The translations under genes were made by a program, and so were the position numbers. Shown here one piece after another: positions 1-14,239 of a stretch of DNA of 64,000 nt; the stretch's first letter is position 1, and each line of letters starts with the position of its first letter. The notes under the pieces were generated by a model. It was not told the DNA's origin. It saw only the letters and a list, made by a program, of their open reading frames with translations, and did not search any database. The stretch comes from Sciurus carolinensis (lineage: Eukaryota > Chordata > Mammalia > Rodentia > Sciuridae): contig NW_025920104.1 of assembly GCF_902686445.1 (NCBI RefSeq), positions 4,774,001 to 4,838,000 of the forward strand, given 5' to 3'.

Positions 1-3000
1 CAGAGCTCAGAGATCACACACCATAGCAGAGAGCACAGAATCCAGATTCTAGAACCAAGAGCACAGATACTAGAGACCATAGTACAGAGCACATAACTCA
101 GAGCATGGATCCAGAGAACAGAGACAAAACACAGAGCCCACATACCAGAGCTCACAGCACAGAGAACAGAGGAGAGAAAGCCCAGAGCCAGAGCCCAGAG
201 TGCAGATTTCAGAGCACCAAGCACACAGCCAGAGCACAGAGCACAGGGCAGAGAGCAGGAGACCAGAGCCAGAGCCCAGAGTTCAGAACGCAGAGCACAG
301 AGCACAGATCCAGAGCACAGAACAAAGAGTACAGACCACTTACTGCAGAGCACAGAGCACAGAGGCAGATCCAAAGTACAGAGATAGAGCACAGAGCACA
401 GAACCAGAGCCTAGAGCCACAGCTCAGATTGTCAAGTGAAGAGCACAGAGCACAGAGCTAGAGCACAGTGCACAGAGCACTGAGCCCAGAACTATAGTCA
501 GAGACAGTGCCCAGAGCCAGAGTCCAGAGCACAGAGTGCAGAGCACACAGCCAAAGCCCAGAGCTGAGAGTACAGAGCACAGAGAACAGAGTAAATGGCA
601 CTGAGACCAGTGCAGAGAGCACAAACCAGAGCATGGAGCACAGAGCTGAGAGGCCAGACCCACAGCTCTGGGCTCTGGCTCTATTCTCTCTGCTCTGTGC
701 TCTGAACTCTGGTCACTGTGCTCTGGGCTCTGTCTCTGTACTTTGGCTCTGGCTCTCAGCTCTGGGCTCTGGGCTCTGGGCTCTGGGCTCTGTACTCTGG
801 TCTCTGTGCTATGTCCACTCTGCTCTGGACTGTGTGCTCTGGGCTTTGGCTCTGGACTCTTTCTCAATACTCTGGGTCTGGGCTCTGAATTCTGTCTCCT
901 TTCTCTGTGTCCTGGCTCTGTGCTCTGTGCTCTGTGCTCTGTGCTCTGAACTCTGTGCTCTGGGATCTGTCTCTGGGCTCCTACTCTGTTCTCTGTGCTC
1001 TGTGCTCAGGGCTCTGTGCTCTATGCTCTGGCTATGTGATCTTGCTTTGTGCTCTGCACAGTGTGCTCTGGGCTCTGGGTCTGTGCTCTGGCTCTGCAGT
1101 CTGCACTCTGGGCTCTGGATCTGTGCTCTGTGCTCTGTGCCCTTGGCTCTGTGTTCTGGCTCTTTGCCCTGTGCTCTGTGCTCTGTGCTCTGGCTCTTTT
1201 CTCAGTGTTCTGTGCTCTGGCTTTGTGCTCTGTGCTCTGCACTCTGCATTCTGGGCTCTGGCTCTGGGTTCTCTCTCTCCTCCCTGTGCTCTATGCTGTG
1301 AGATCTGGGATGTTATCTCTGTGTTCTGTCTCTGTTCTCTGGACCTAAGCTCTGAGCTATGTGCTCTCTGCTCTGGTTTCTGTGCTCTGTTCTCTGTATT
1401 ATGTTCTGTGGTCTCTGGACTCTGTGCTCTGTGCTCTGTTCTGTGGTCTCTATGCTCTGTGCTCTGAGCTCTGGCCACTGGTCTCTGTGTTCTGTCCCTC
1501 TACACTTTGTCTAGGCAGTGGACTCTGTACTCTGTGCTCTTGTCTCTGCATGCTGTGCTTTGTGTTGTGTACTCTAGGCTCTGGGCTCTGTGTTCTGTCT
1601 CTGTACTCTGAGTGTGTGCTCTGGTAACTGTGCTCTGTGCTCTCTGCTCTGAACTCTGTGTTCTTGGCTCTGTGCTCTGGTTCTGCATTCTGGCCTCTGG
1701 CTCTGTGCTCTGGACTTTGGACTCTGGGCTCTGGGCACTGTACTCTGCTCTGGTCTATGGTCACACTGCTCTGTGCTCCCTCCCTGTACTCTTGCTCTCT
1801 ACTCTGTGTTTGTGCTCAGGTCTCTGTGCTCTATGCATTGTTCTGTGATCTGTGCTCTGTGCTCAGGGCTGTGTACTCTGGGCTCAGGTTCTAGGCTCTG
1901 TCTCAATACTCTGGATCAGGGCTCTGAACTCTGTCTCTGTATTCTGGGTCTTGGCTCTGTGCTCTGCACTTTGTGCTCTAGGCTCTGGCTCTGTGCTCCT
2001 GCTCTGTTTTCTGAGCTCTCTGCTCTGTATTTTGTGCTTTTTGCTCTGGGCTCTGGACTCTGATTCTGACTATGTGATTTTGCTTTGTGCTCTGCACTGT
2101 ATGCTCTGGGCTCTGACTCTGTGTTGTGGCTCTGTGCTCTGTGCTCTGAGACTGCACTCGGTTCTCTGGACTCTGGCTCTAGGCTCTGACTTTATGATCT
2201 ATGTTCTGTGTTCTACACTCTGGTCATTGTGCACTGTGCTCTGTGCTCTATCTCTGTACTCTGGGCTCTGGCTCAGTGCTCTGTGCTCTCTGCATTGTGC
2301 TCTGTGCTCTGGCTTTGTACTCTGTGCTCTTCTCTCTGTGCTGTGCTCCTCTTCTGTTCTCCATGCTCTCTGCTCTGGTCTCTCGCTCTGATCACTGGCT
2401 TTGTGCTCTGTGTTCTGAGTCTGGGCTCTGAAGGCTGTCTCTGTTCTCTGGGTCCTGGCTCTGTACTCTGTGCTCTGTGCTCTGCACCCAGTCTTCTGGG
2501 CTCTGACTCTGGGCACCTACTCTGTTTCATGTGCTTTGTGATGTGTGCTCTGTGCTTTGTGGTCTGTGCTCTGTGCTCTGTGCTCTGGCTCTGTGCTCTG
2601 TACTCTATGCTCTGGGTTCTGGCACTGGGATCCTGCTCTGAGCCCAGTGCACAGAGCACAGAGCACAGAGCATAGAGACTGCAGCACAGAACCCATAGAA
2701 CAGAGAATAGTCCCCATAACTCAGAGTCAGAGTACAGAGGTCAGAGTGCAGAGCATAGAGTACAGAGCCAGAGCACAGAACACAAAGCACAGAGACAGAG
2801 CCCTGAGCACAGAATGCAGAGCAGAGAGCACATAGCTCAGAGCATATATCCAGAGTACAGAGCCCAAAACCCAGAACACAGAGCACTGAGCACAAGCACA
2901 GAGTCAGTGCCCAGAGCCAGAGCCCTGCGCACAGAGCACAGAGAACAGAGGAGAATCCCAGAGCTAGAACCCAGAGCACAAAGAGCAGAACACAGAGCAC

Positions 3001-6000
3001 AGAACAGAAAGCACAGAGCACACAACAGGGAGCACAGAGCCAGAGCCCTGAGCACAGAGCGCAGAGCCCAGAACCAGAGAACAGAGACCAGATCACAGAG
3101 GACAAAGCACAGAGCCAAGACCCAGAGTAGAGAGACAGAGCCAAGAGACAGAGCCCAGAACTCAGAGAACAGAGAACAGGGCATACAGCACAGATCACAG
3201 GGCACAGAGCCAGGGCAGAGAGCACAGAGCACAATGGCAGAGCAGAGAGCACAGAGCAGAGAGTAGAGAACACAGAGCCAGTACCCAGAGAGCAGAGCAC
3301 AGAGCACAAAGCACAGAGCCAAGACCCAGAGTGGAGAGACAGACCAAGAGCCAGAGCCCAGATCACAGAGCACAGAGAAGAGGGCAAACAGCAGTGATCA
3401 CAGAGCACAGAGAAGAGAGCACAGAACACAGATCCCAGATCCCAGACCCAGATTACAGAGACAGAACACAGCCCACAGCCCAGAGATGAGAGCAAAGACC
3501 CCACAGCACAGAGCACAGAGAATAGAGCCAGAGCACATAGCACAGAGTGCAGAGCACAGATCACAAAGACCAGAGTACAGAGCCCAGAGCCCAGAGTACA
3601 GAGCACAGAGCAGAGAGCATAGATCCAGAGGACAGAGACAGAACACAGAGCCCACATTCCAGAGCTCACAGCACAAAGAACAGAGATAGAGCAGAGAGTC
3701 TGAGCCCAGAGCCAGAGCTGAGACCAGAGCACAGAGCACAAAGCACAGAGCCAAGACCCAAGACCCAGAGTAGAGAAACAGAGCTGAGAGCCAGAGCCCA
3801 GAGCACAGAGCCCAGAGAACAGAATACAGAGCACAGAAGACAGAGCACAGAGCACAGAGACCAGAGCACAAAACACAGATCCCAGAGCCCAGAGTACAGA
3901 GACAAAACACAGTCCAGAGCCCAGAGCTCAGAGCAAAGAGCCCAGAGCACAGAGCAGAAAGAACAGAGCCAGAGCACAGAGTCAGAGCCCAGAGTGCAGA
4001 GTGTAGAGCACAAGCACAGAGACCAGAGTACAGAGACCAGAACCCAGAGCACAGAGCACAGAGGCAGAGCCCATGGTCAGGAGCACTGACCATGAGTATT
4101 GAGAGACAGACTTAGAGCAAGAGCCCAGAGCACACAGCCCAGAGCACAAAGCTTAGAGTACAGAGAACTTATCACAGAGTGTAGAGCACAGAGAACAAAG
4201 CACAGAGCCCAGACACAGCGCCCAGAGCTCAGAGCCCAAAGTCCAGTGGCCAGAGCTCAGAGACAAAGCAGAGAGCACAGAGCTCAGAGAGCAGAGACCA
4301 TAGCACAGAACACAAAGCACAAGCTCAGAGACCAGAGACCACAGCACAGAGCCCCGTGCCAAGAACACAGAACACAGAGCACAGAGAAGAGAGCACAGAG
4401 CACAGAGTCCAGAGACAGAGCACAGTGCACAGAGCACTGAGCCCAGACCCAGAGTCAGAGACAGTTCCCACATCCAGAGTTCAGAGCCCAGAAGTCAGAG
4501 CACAGATCACAGAGACCACAGAACAGAGCCAAGACCCAGAGTACAGAGAGAGAACAAAGAACCCAGAGCCCAGAGCTTGCAACACAGAGCACAGAGAACA
4601 GAGAAAGAGTTCGGTGTCAGAGCCCAGACCACAGAGTGAAGAGCACAGAGCACAGAGCCAGAGCACAGATCACAGAGAACAGATCCAGAGCCCTGAGCAC
4701 AGAGCCCAGAGCCCAGAGCCAGAGCCCAGAGAACAGAGCACAGAGCACAAAGCACAGAGCTGAGTCCCAAAATAGAGAGACAGAGCCGAGAACCAGAGCC
4801 CAGAGCCCAGAGCACAGAGAACAGGGTGTACAGCACACATTACAGAGCACAGAGCACAGAGTACTGAACACAGAACACAGAGCCCAGAGCCCAGACCCAG
4901 AGTACGGAGGCAGAACACAGCCCACATCTCAGAGCTCAGAGCAAAGAGCCCACAGCACAGAGCACAGAGAACAGAACCAGAGTACAGGGCCAGAGCCCAA
5001 AGCACAGAGCACAGAGCACAGGGGCAGAACTCACAGCCAAGAGCACTGTGACAGAGACCTGAGCACAGGGCGCAGAGCACAGAGACAGAGCACAGGGTCA
5101 GTGCTCACAACCAGAGCCCAGAGTAGAGAGCACAGAGAACAGAGGAGGAGCCCAGCACCAGAGTGCAGAGTGCAGAGTGCAGATCACAGAGCACCGAGCC
5201 AGAGCACAGAACATAGAGGACAGAGCCAGAGCTCTGAGCACAGAGCACAGAACCCAGAGCCAAAGCCCAGAGACCAGAGAACAGTGCACAAAGCACTGAG
5301 CCAAGATTCAGAATAGAGAGACAGAGTCGAGAGCCGGAGACCAGAGCCCAGAGCCCAGTCAAAAGTGTGTACAGCAGAGATCACAGAGCACAGAGACAGA
5401 GCAGAAAGCACAGAGTGCAGAGCATAGAAGACAGAACCAGAGCACAGAACAGAAAGCACAGAGCCAGAGCCATAAGCACAGAACACAGAGCACAGAGCAC
5501 AGATCCAGAGTACAGAGACAGAACACAGAGCCCACATCCCAGAGCTCAAAGCACAGAGCAGAGAACAGAGAGAGAGAGCCCAGAGTCAGAGCCCAGAGTG
5601 CAGAGTGCAGAGCAGTGAGCACAGCCAGAGCACAGAACACAGAGCACAGTGACCAGAATCCAGAGCACAGAGCAAAAAGCAAAGAGCCAAAGCCCAGAAC
5701 TCTGGGTCTGGGCTTTTAGCTCTGTACTCTGTGTTCTGGTTTGTGCTCTGTGCTCTAGACTCTGTGGTCTTTACTCTGTTCTATGTGCTATGTACTCTCA
5801 GCTTTTCGCTCTGGCTGTGTGCTCTGTGATCTGTGCTCTGGACTCTGGTGTCTGGTTATTATGCTCTGTTATCTGTGCTCTGGACTCTGGATTCTGAGCT
5901 CTCTTCTCTGTGCTCTGTGCTCTGGTCTCTGCACACTGGCCTCTGGCTCTGTGCTTTGGGCTCTGGGCTCTGTGTTCTGGTCTCTGGTTACTGTGCTCTG

Positions 6001-9000
6001 TGCTCTGTGTTCTGTCTCTGTACTCTGTGTCTGGGTTCTGGTCTCTGTGCTTTGCACTCCATGCTCTTTGCTTTGTGCTCTGCACTCTATGCTCTGCCTC
6101 GTGTTGTGTGCTCTCTGCTCTGGTCTGTGTGCTCTGGGCTCTGGTTTCAGTCTCTGTCTCAATACTCTGGATTTTGGCTCTGAACTCTGTTCTCTGGGTC
6201 CTGGCTCTGTGCTCTGGTTCTGCACTTTGTGCTCTGTGCTGGATAATCAGGAATCTGACTCTGGGCACTTTTTCTAACTCTGGTTCTTGGCTCACAGAGT
6301 GGGTTCTGCACTCTGAACTCTGGGCTCCTCCTCTGTCCTCTGTGCTCTCTGCTCTGGGCTCTGACTCTAAGCACCAGCTCTGTACTCTGTACTCTGCGCC
6401 CTTTGTTCATGTCTCTGTGCTCAGTGCTCTTGGCTCTGTGCTCTGCCTCTGTCATCTCTGCTCTGGTTTCTGGTCTTTGGCTATAGGTTCTGTGCTCTGT
6501 GTTCTGTGCTCTGGTTTGGTGCTCTCTTCTCTCTGCTCTGTGCTGTGCTCTGCACACTGCACTCTGCATTCTGGTGCTGGACTCCTCCACTGTTCTCTGT
6601 GTTCTTTGCTTTGGGCTCTGGCTCTGAGCACTGGCTCTGTGCTCAATGCTCTGTGCTCTGTGCCCTGTACTCAGGTCTCTGTCACAGTGTTCTTGGCTGT
6701 GAGCTCTGACTCTCTGTTCTGTACTCTGTATAGTTGTCTCTGTGCTCTGTGCTCTGCACTGTGCACTCTGGGCTTGGGCTTTGTGCTCTAACTCTGTTCT
6801 CTGTGCTCTGTGCTGTGGGCTCTTTGCTCTGAGTCTGAGCTGTGGGCTGTGTTCTGTCTCTGTACTCTGGGTCAGGGCTCTGGCATCTGTGTATTGTGCT
6901 CTGTTTTCTGTATTCTGTGATTTGTGCTCTGGTTCTGTGCTCTGTGATTTTTACAGTACTCCCTGTTCTCTGCACTCTATGCTCTGTTTTCTGTGTTTTG
7001 ACTCAGTGCTCTGTTCTCTGCATTCTGCACTCTGGGTTTTGGCTCTGTGCTCTTTGCTCTGTGCTCTCTCTCTGGACTCTGACTCTGGACTCTATCTCTG
7101 TTCTCTGTGCTCTATGCTTAGCACTCTGGGCTCTGGGTTCTGTGTTCTATCTCTGAAATATGGGTCTCAGCTCTGTGCTTTGGTCTCTGTGATCTGTGCT
7201 CTGACCTCTGGGCTCTGGTTATTGTTCTGTTTCTCTATACTTAGTCTGGGCTATTAACTCTGTGCTCTGGCTCTGTGCTCTGTGCTCTGACTCTGCACTC
7301 TGTGCTCTGGCCTCTGGTTTTGGGCTCTGGCTCTTTCTTCTGGCTCTGTGTACTGCACTCTTCACTCTGGACCATGGATCAGTGTTCTAGCTCTGTTGTG
7401 TGTGCTCTCTTCTCTGCACTCTGTGATCCAGATTCTGGCTCTGTGCTCTTTGATCTGTACTCTGGGCTAGGTGTTGTGTGCTCTGTTGTCTGTACTCTGC
7501 ACTCTGTGCTCTGGGCTCTGGCTCTTTGCTCTCTGCCCTATGCTCTGGCTCTTTGCTCTGTGCTCTGCACTCTGTGTTCTGGGCTCTCACTCTGGGCTCT
7601 GTCTCTGTTCTCTGTGCTCTTTGCTGTGAGCTCTGGGATGTGGGCTTTGTGTTCTGTCTCTGTACTCTAGATCTATGCTCTGAGCTATGTGCTTTCTGCT
7701 CTGCACTCTGCGCTCTGGGCTCTGGCTCTGTGCTCTGTGTTCAGGGCTCTGGCTCAGAATTCTGGCTCGGGCTCTGAGCTCTGGGCACTGATCTCTGTGC
7801 TCTGGGCTCTGTGCTATAGGCTTTGTGTTTTGTGCTCTGTGCACTGGACTCAGAGAAGGAGCCCAGAGCCACAACCCAGAGCACAGAGTGCAGAGCACAG
7901 AGCCAGGGCCCAGAGCAGAGAGTGTAGAGCCCAGACCTCAGAGCACAGAGCACAGAGACCACAACACAGATCCTGGAACACACAGCCCAGAGCCCAGAGA
8001 CAAGAGCTCAGAGACAGAGCACAGAGCACAGATCTCTGAGACTAGAGACCACAGCACTGAGCCCAAAGAACAGAGCATAGAACATAGAACGCAGAGCACA
8101 GAGCACAGATCACACCACCAGAGCCCAGAGCCGAGAGCACAGAGCACAAACCAGAGCACAGAGAATAGAGCCAAGAGTCCAGATCTGGAGCTCTGGGCTG
8201 TGGCTCTGTGCTCTCTGCTCTGTGCTCTGGACTCTGGTCACTGTGCTATGCTCTGTGCTCTGTGCTCTGTCTCTGTATTCTGACTCTGGTTCCGAACTCT
8301 GGGCTCTGGGCTCTGTGTTCTTTCTCTGTACTCTGGATCTCCGCTCTGTGCTCAGTGCTTTGTGCTCTAGACTCTGTATTCTGGGCTCTATGCTCTGTGC
8401 TCTGTGCTCTGGGCTCTACACTCTGGCCTCTGTCTCTGTGCACTTGGCTCTGGGCTCTGTGCTCTTGGATCTGTGCTCTGTACTGTGTACTTTGGACTCT
8501 GTTTTCTGGGCTTTGTGGCTTTGTGCTCTGGGTTCTAGTTCTGTGCTGTGTGCTCTCTGCTATGGGCTCTGGGCACTGGACTCTGTGCTCTCATCTCTGG
8601 TCTCTGTGCTCTGCACTCCAAGCTCTTTGCTCTGTTATCTGTGTGTGCTATTCTCTGTGCTCTGTCCTCCGGGCTCTGTCTCTGGGTTCCTATTCTGTGC
8701 TCTCTGCTCTGTGCTCAGGGCTCTGACTCTGTGCTCTATCCTCTGTGCTCTATGCCCTGGCACAGTGCTCTGTGCTCTCTGCTCTGGCTCTGTGCTCTGT
8801 AATCTGTGATCTACTCCCTATTCTGTGTTCTCTGGGTTCCAGGATTTGACTCTTGGTTCTGTCTCTCCATTCTGGCTTTTGGCTCTGTGCTTTGTGCTCT
8901 GTGCACTGGTCTTTGAGCTCTGGCTCTGGGCACTCTGCTCTGTGCTCAGGGCTCTGCCTCTGTGCTCTGTATTCTGTGCTCTGGGTTCTGGCTCTGGAAT

Positions 9001-12000
9001 CTTCTGTTCTCTGTGCTCTGTGCACTGGGCTCTGGCTCTGAGCACTGGCTCTGTACTGTGTGCTCTGTTCTCTGTGCCCTGTGCTCATGTATCTGTGCTC
9101 AGTGCACTTGGCCATAGGCTCTGCCTCTGTGCTCTGTGCTGGGGGCTATATGCTCAGAGCTCTGGGCTGTGGGCTCTGTGTTCTGTGATGTGTGCTGTAC
9201 ATACTGTTCTCTGGGCTCTGTGTTCTGGGTTCTGTCTCTCGGCTCAGTCTCTCTACTCTGGGTCTTGGCTCTGTGCATTGTGCTCTGTGCTCCGTACTCT
9301 GTTTCCTGGGCTCTGGTTCTGTGCTCTGTGCTCTCTGTTCTGTGCTCTGGCATTGTGTTCTGTGCTCTGCACTCTGCACTTTGGACTCTGACTCTGGTTT
9401 CTATCTCTGTTCTCTGTGCTCTTTGCTGTGATCTCTGTGATGTGGGCTTTGTGTTCTGTCTCTGTACTCTGGATCTATTCTCTGAGCTATGTGCTCTCTG
9501 CTCTGCATTCTGTGCTCTGTGTTCTGTTCTCTGGCTCTGTATTCTATGCTCTGTACTGTGACCTCTGTACTCTGACTCTGGCTCTGAGCTCTGGGCACTG
9601 TTCTCTGTGCTCTGTGCTCTGTGCACTGTGCTCAGAGAAACAGCCCAGAGCCAGAACCCAGAGCACAGAGTGAACAGCTCAGAGCCAGGGCCCAGAGCAC
9701 AGATCACAGAGCCATAGCCCAGAGCACAGAGTGCAGAGCACAGAGAACAGAGCACAGAGTGCCGAGCACAGAGAATAAAGCACAGATTCAAAGACCAGAG
9801 CACAGAGCACAGAGACCACAACACAGAACCCAGAGACCAGAGCACAGTGAACAGAGACCAAATCACAGAGCACAGAGCCAGAGCCCAGAGCACATTGTGT
9901 AGAGCACAGAGAACTTAGCACAGAGCCAATAGCACAGAGCCCATAGTACAAAGCACAGATCAAACAGCCCAGTGCACAAATCAATGAGCCCAGAACCTGG
10001 AGCACAGAGCCAAGAGCACAGAGACCAGATTGCAGAGCACAGACACAGAACACAGAGCACAGAACCAGAGCAGAGGACCCAGAGCACACAGCACAAAGCC
10101 AGAGCACACAGCCAGACCCCAGAGCACAGACTCAGATTACAGAGATAGAATACAGAGCCCAGAGCCTAGAGTTCAGATCCCATAGCACAAAGCACAGAGA
10201 TCAGAGCCCAGAGCAGTGAGCCCAGTGCCCAGACCAAGTGTAGAGAGACAAAACCCAGAGAACAGAGCCCAGAACTCAGAGCAAAGAACACAGAGATCAC
10301 AGCACAGAGCCCACAGCCCAGAGCCCAGAGAACAGAGCTCAGAGACAGAGCACAGAGCTCAGAGCAAAGGATACAGAGATCACAGCACAGAGCCTAGAGA
10401 ATGGAGCTCAGAGACAGAGCACAGAGCACAGAGCTCTGAGACCACAGACCATAACAGAAAGCATAGAGCCCAGAACCCAGAACCCAGAGCACACAGACCA
10501 GAGACCGCAGCAGAGAGCACATAGCTTAGAGCATAGATCCAGAGTACAGAAACAGAACACAGAGCCCACATCCCAGAGCTCACAGCACACAGCACAGAGA
10601 ACAGAGAAAGAGCCCAGATCCAGAGCCCAGAGCACAGAGTGCAAAGCATGGAACACAGATCCAGAGCACAGAGCACAGAGCAGAGAGCAGAAGATCAGAG
10701 CCAGAGCCCAAGCACAGAGTGCATAGCAGGGAGCATAGAGCCAGAGCCCACTCACAGAGCACAGAACACAGAGCCCAGAGCACATGATGCAGTGCCCAGA
10801 ACCCAGCAAGATGCACAGAGCATAGAGGCAGAGCCCAGAGCACTGAGTGTAGAGCACAGAATACAGAAACCACAACACAGAGCCAAGATCACAGAACCCA
10901 GAGTACAGAGCCCAGAGCCCAGAGTTCAGAGACAGAGCACAGAGTCCAGAGGTCAGAGACCAGAGACCATAGCACAGAGCAAAGAACCCAGAGATAAGAG
11001 CACAGAACCCATAGCACAGAGCACAGAGATCACAACACAGATCCAAAAACTCAGAGCACTGAGGGCAGAGCACAGAGCCAGAGCCCAGATTGCAGAGAAC
11101 AGAGCACAAAGTACAGAGTCAGAATGCAGTGCACAGAGAACTGAGCCCAGAACCAGAGTCAGAGACAGTGCCCAGTGCCAGAGCCCAGAGCACAGAAAAC
11201 AGAGCACAGATCACAGAGCACAGAGCACTGAGCACATAGCCATATCCCAGAGCCGAGAGAACATAACACAGAGAACAGAGTAAAGAGCACAAAGACCATA
11301 GCACAAAGCACAAAACAGAGCACATAGCACAGAACCAAGAGCCCAGACCCAGAGCTCTGGACTGTGGCTCTGTGCTCTCTGCTCTGACCTCTGGTAACTA
11401 TGCTCTGTGCTCTGTGCTCTGTCTCTGTATTCTGATTCTTGCTCTGAGGTCTGTGTTCTGGACTCTGTGTTCTGGGCTCTATGCTCTGTGCTCTGTGCTC
11501 TGGCCCTTTACTCTGGCTTCTGGCTCTGGGCCCTAGGTTCTGGACTCTGTGCTGTGTGCTCTGGGCTCTGTTCTCTGGGCTCTGTGCACTGCACTCTGTA
11601 CTCTGGGATCTGACTCTGTGCTGTGTGCTCTCTGCTATGGGCTCTCGGTCTGTGCTCTGTGCTCTGTCTCTTTGATCTGGGCTCTGTGCTCTGGGATCAC
11701 AACTTGTTGACTTGTGCACTGGACTCTGTGCTGGGTTGTGTGCTCTGGGCCCTGTGCTCTAGCTTCTGTGCTCAGTGCTCTGCGCTCTGCACTCTGTACT
11801 CTCTGCTCTGTGTTTTGTGCTCTGGGCTCTGGGGTCTCTGCTCTGGACTCTGTGCTCTGTGCTCTGTGCTCTGCATTCTGTGATCTGGCTCCATGCTGTG
11901 TGCTCTCTGCTCTGGTGTGTGTGCTCTGGGCTCTAGCTTCAGGCTCTTTCTCAATACTCTGGGTCTGGGTTCTGAAATCTGTCTGTTCTCTGGGTCCTCG

Positions 12001-12271
12001 CTCTGTGATTTGTGCTCTGTGCTCTGAACTCTGTGCTCTGGGCTCTGTCTCTGGGTTCCTACTCTGTTCTCTGTGCTCTGTGCTCTCTGCTCTGTGCTCA
12101 GGGCATTGTGCTGTGTGCTCTGGCTCTGTACTCTGTGTTCTGTGATCTGTTCTTTGTGCTGTGTGCTCTGGTCTCTGCACTCTGGCCTCTGGGTCTGTGT
12201 TCTGGGCTCTGGTCACTGTGCTCTGTGCTCTGGACTCTGTGTTCTGGGCTCTTTTCTCTGCTCTGTTCTCT

Positions 12272-12273
<2 letters not shown>
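1..12273. repeat. CAGAGC/GCTCTG degenerate tandem array with alternating strand
   Basis: The whole stretch is built from imperfect copies of CAGAGC and ACAGAG (roughly 6- and 12-bp periods), or of their complements GCTCTG and CTCTGT. Orientation flips near 664, 2640, 5700, 7850, 8190, 9633 and 11357. This gives eight blocks: purine-rich 1-664, 2640-5700, 7850-8190 and 9633-11357, and pyrimidine-rich 664-2640, 5700-7850, 8190-9633 and 11357-12273. The array runs off the left edge. The core unit contains no stop codon, so long open frames occur on both strands. They are Ser/Gln/Arg/Glu or Leu/Cys/Ala/Ser repeats and are not genes. Longer recognisable phrases recur on both strands, showing higher-order structure. 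Confidence 0.95.

Positions 12274-12321
<48 letters not shown>
12274..12321. repeat. (TC)n microsatellite
   Basis: About 24 uninterrupted TC dinucleotides mark the right edge of the large array. Non-repetitive sequence begins just after, at the bases TTCACTCTAC. Confidence 0.97.
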
Positions 12322-12323
<2 letters not shown>

Positions 12324-13689
12324 ACTCTACATGCAGACACTCTGTTTGTCCATGTAATAAAATATGTCACATGAGTTCCCACATCCACAGTGGTTTCTGA
12401 GTTCTTTCACTCAGTTTTGCTCACAAGATTACCAAGGGACACAGGGCTAGAACTTTGATGCTGGAAAATGGGTGTCCAGACATGTGGCTGTATCTCTGCT
12501 TTGACAGATCTTCCATGTAAGGGAAATGTGGCACTCACAAGAGCCACCTGTCTGTGTTAGACTTGACATCCAGATGCTGCTCACAGCTTGCAAAACCCCA
12601 TACCCCACACCCTGATCTGACTGTCCTGCAGCCCTGTGCACCTTGGAGAAGAAAGCATCATGCTTCACACTCAGCATGGTACTCTGGCATATCACATCAA
12701 CCAGTCTGCAAAACCTCCATGTCTGCACATGACCTTCCTTCTTTCCTGCCAACTGCAGTCCTGGTACACACCTTGCCGGTATGCATACCCTCCACACCAA
12801 ACTTCAGGGACAGCAGCACGGTGAGAACAGAGTCCAGGTTCTCCTGCCCACCACTCACATCCACCACTGTCACTTATCCTCCTCGAGAACACTGATGGAA
12901 GGGCAAGCAAACCAAATGACTGCCACAAATAGTTCTCATGTGCTACAGAGAACCAAGCAACCCTCAACCCCTGGCCTATGACCTTGCCATTTTTCCTGGG
13001 CACAAGCTCATGTGACCATGTGCCCAATCCTGTTAAGCAATATTCTAAGGCTGGGACAGACCTGCACTAGACACCCTTCTAAACATCTCCTTGTCCCACA
13101 ACAAACCCAACCTGTCCTGATCCTCTCTTGAAGCTATTCTTGCACAGCCTGTCTACTATCCACTCCGCATGACCCATGGCCAGCACCAGGGAACAAGGAC
13201 CATCCACAACCAGCACCACCCAGCCTAATAGGCAGAAGATCAAATATCCCTCACAAACATGCTGAGAAGGCCACAGCAGCAGGTCTCTGACTGCTGAGCC
13301 ATGCCCAGAGATGCTGTGAGCATCTAGAAGACCTACTGGCATCTGAGACCTGAGCCCATTAATTTTGAACTACTGAGGATCTGTCTCCTGCTTCCACTAG
13401 CTGGTGGGAATTGCAGAAGAAAATCTGTCTGGTCTAAAACAGCATCTGTCTCTTCTTTCTGCAACATGAAACCCGAGACTCAGGAAACTTGGAGAGCACC
13501 TCCAAGCAATGGTGACCCTGGGATGAAGAACAGAGGCTCTGCCTCTGACTGGAACCTTTGCACATCTCTCATGTGAACCCTCAGCAGCCGAATGCACCTT
13601 TCTGTACCTCATGTGTGAATGGTGATGAAGGTAGTGACCATGCATTAGAATATCCTTCATTTACTTATGATCACATTCACAAGATGCTA

Positions 13690-13800
13690 TTGTAATTATT
13701 TGGCACCTGCCCTGTGCCAGGCACCCTTCTGACCCCAACACATACTACTCATTCTATGTTTATTCCTATGACCCTGAGAGCACCCACGGGGCCTAGATGT
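13690..13800 (+). repeat. Possible MIR-type SINE remnant
   Basis: The bases around 13710-13735 read like the MIR core phrase (tgccaggcac followed by ttctgac and catactac). The match is by eye, and the boundaries are uncertain. Confidence 0.4.
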
Positions 13801-14131
13801 GGGACATGGGCCCAGCAGCCCCCACTTGCTCATCATGTCCACTGTCCTCATTCCTGGACTCTGTCATCCTGCCAGGCTCAGGAGGCAGATGGGAAGAGAT
13901 GGTCATAGTGCCCACAGCTTGCATGACCTCAGTCACCCAGCACTGAGGAGGCAGAGGGAGCATGTTTGGAGCCTGCCTCACAGTCAGCAAGATACTCTGA
14001 TGCCATACTGCTGATGGTGTCCTGGCTGTGAAATCCTGCACCTACCACCAGCCCCTCTGGGGCCCTGGTGGTATATCTACCCCTCAGCACCCTGGTGGAA
14101 CCTCTACAGTCACATGCCTGCACTACCTCTA

Positions 14132-14239
<108 letters not shown>

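Noticed and set aside
105..12200. Long open frames on both strands in the left 12 kb (up to 423 codons)
   Set aside because: They arise because the 6-bp repeat unit lacks stop codons. The products are low-complexity and overlap in several frames.
1..12273. CRISPR-like direct repeats
   Set aside because: There are no unique spacers of regular length and no cas genes, and the context is mammalian. It is a simple tandem array.
12447..13027. Overlapping 110-codon frames right of the satellite
   Set aside because: Open on both strands with no recognisable domain. Not distinguishable from chance.
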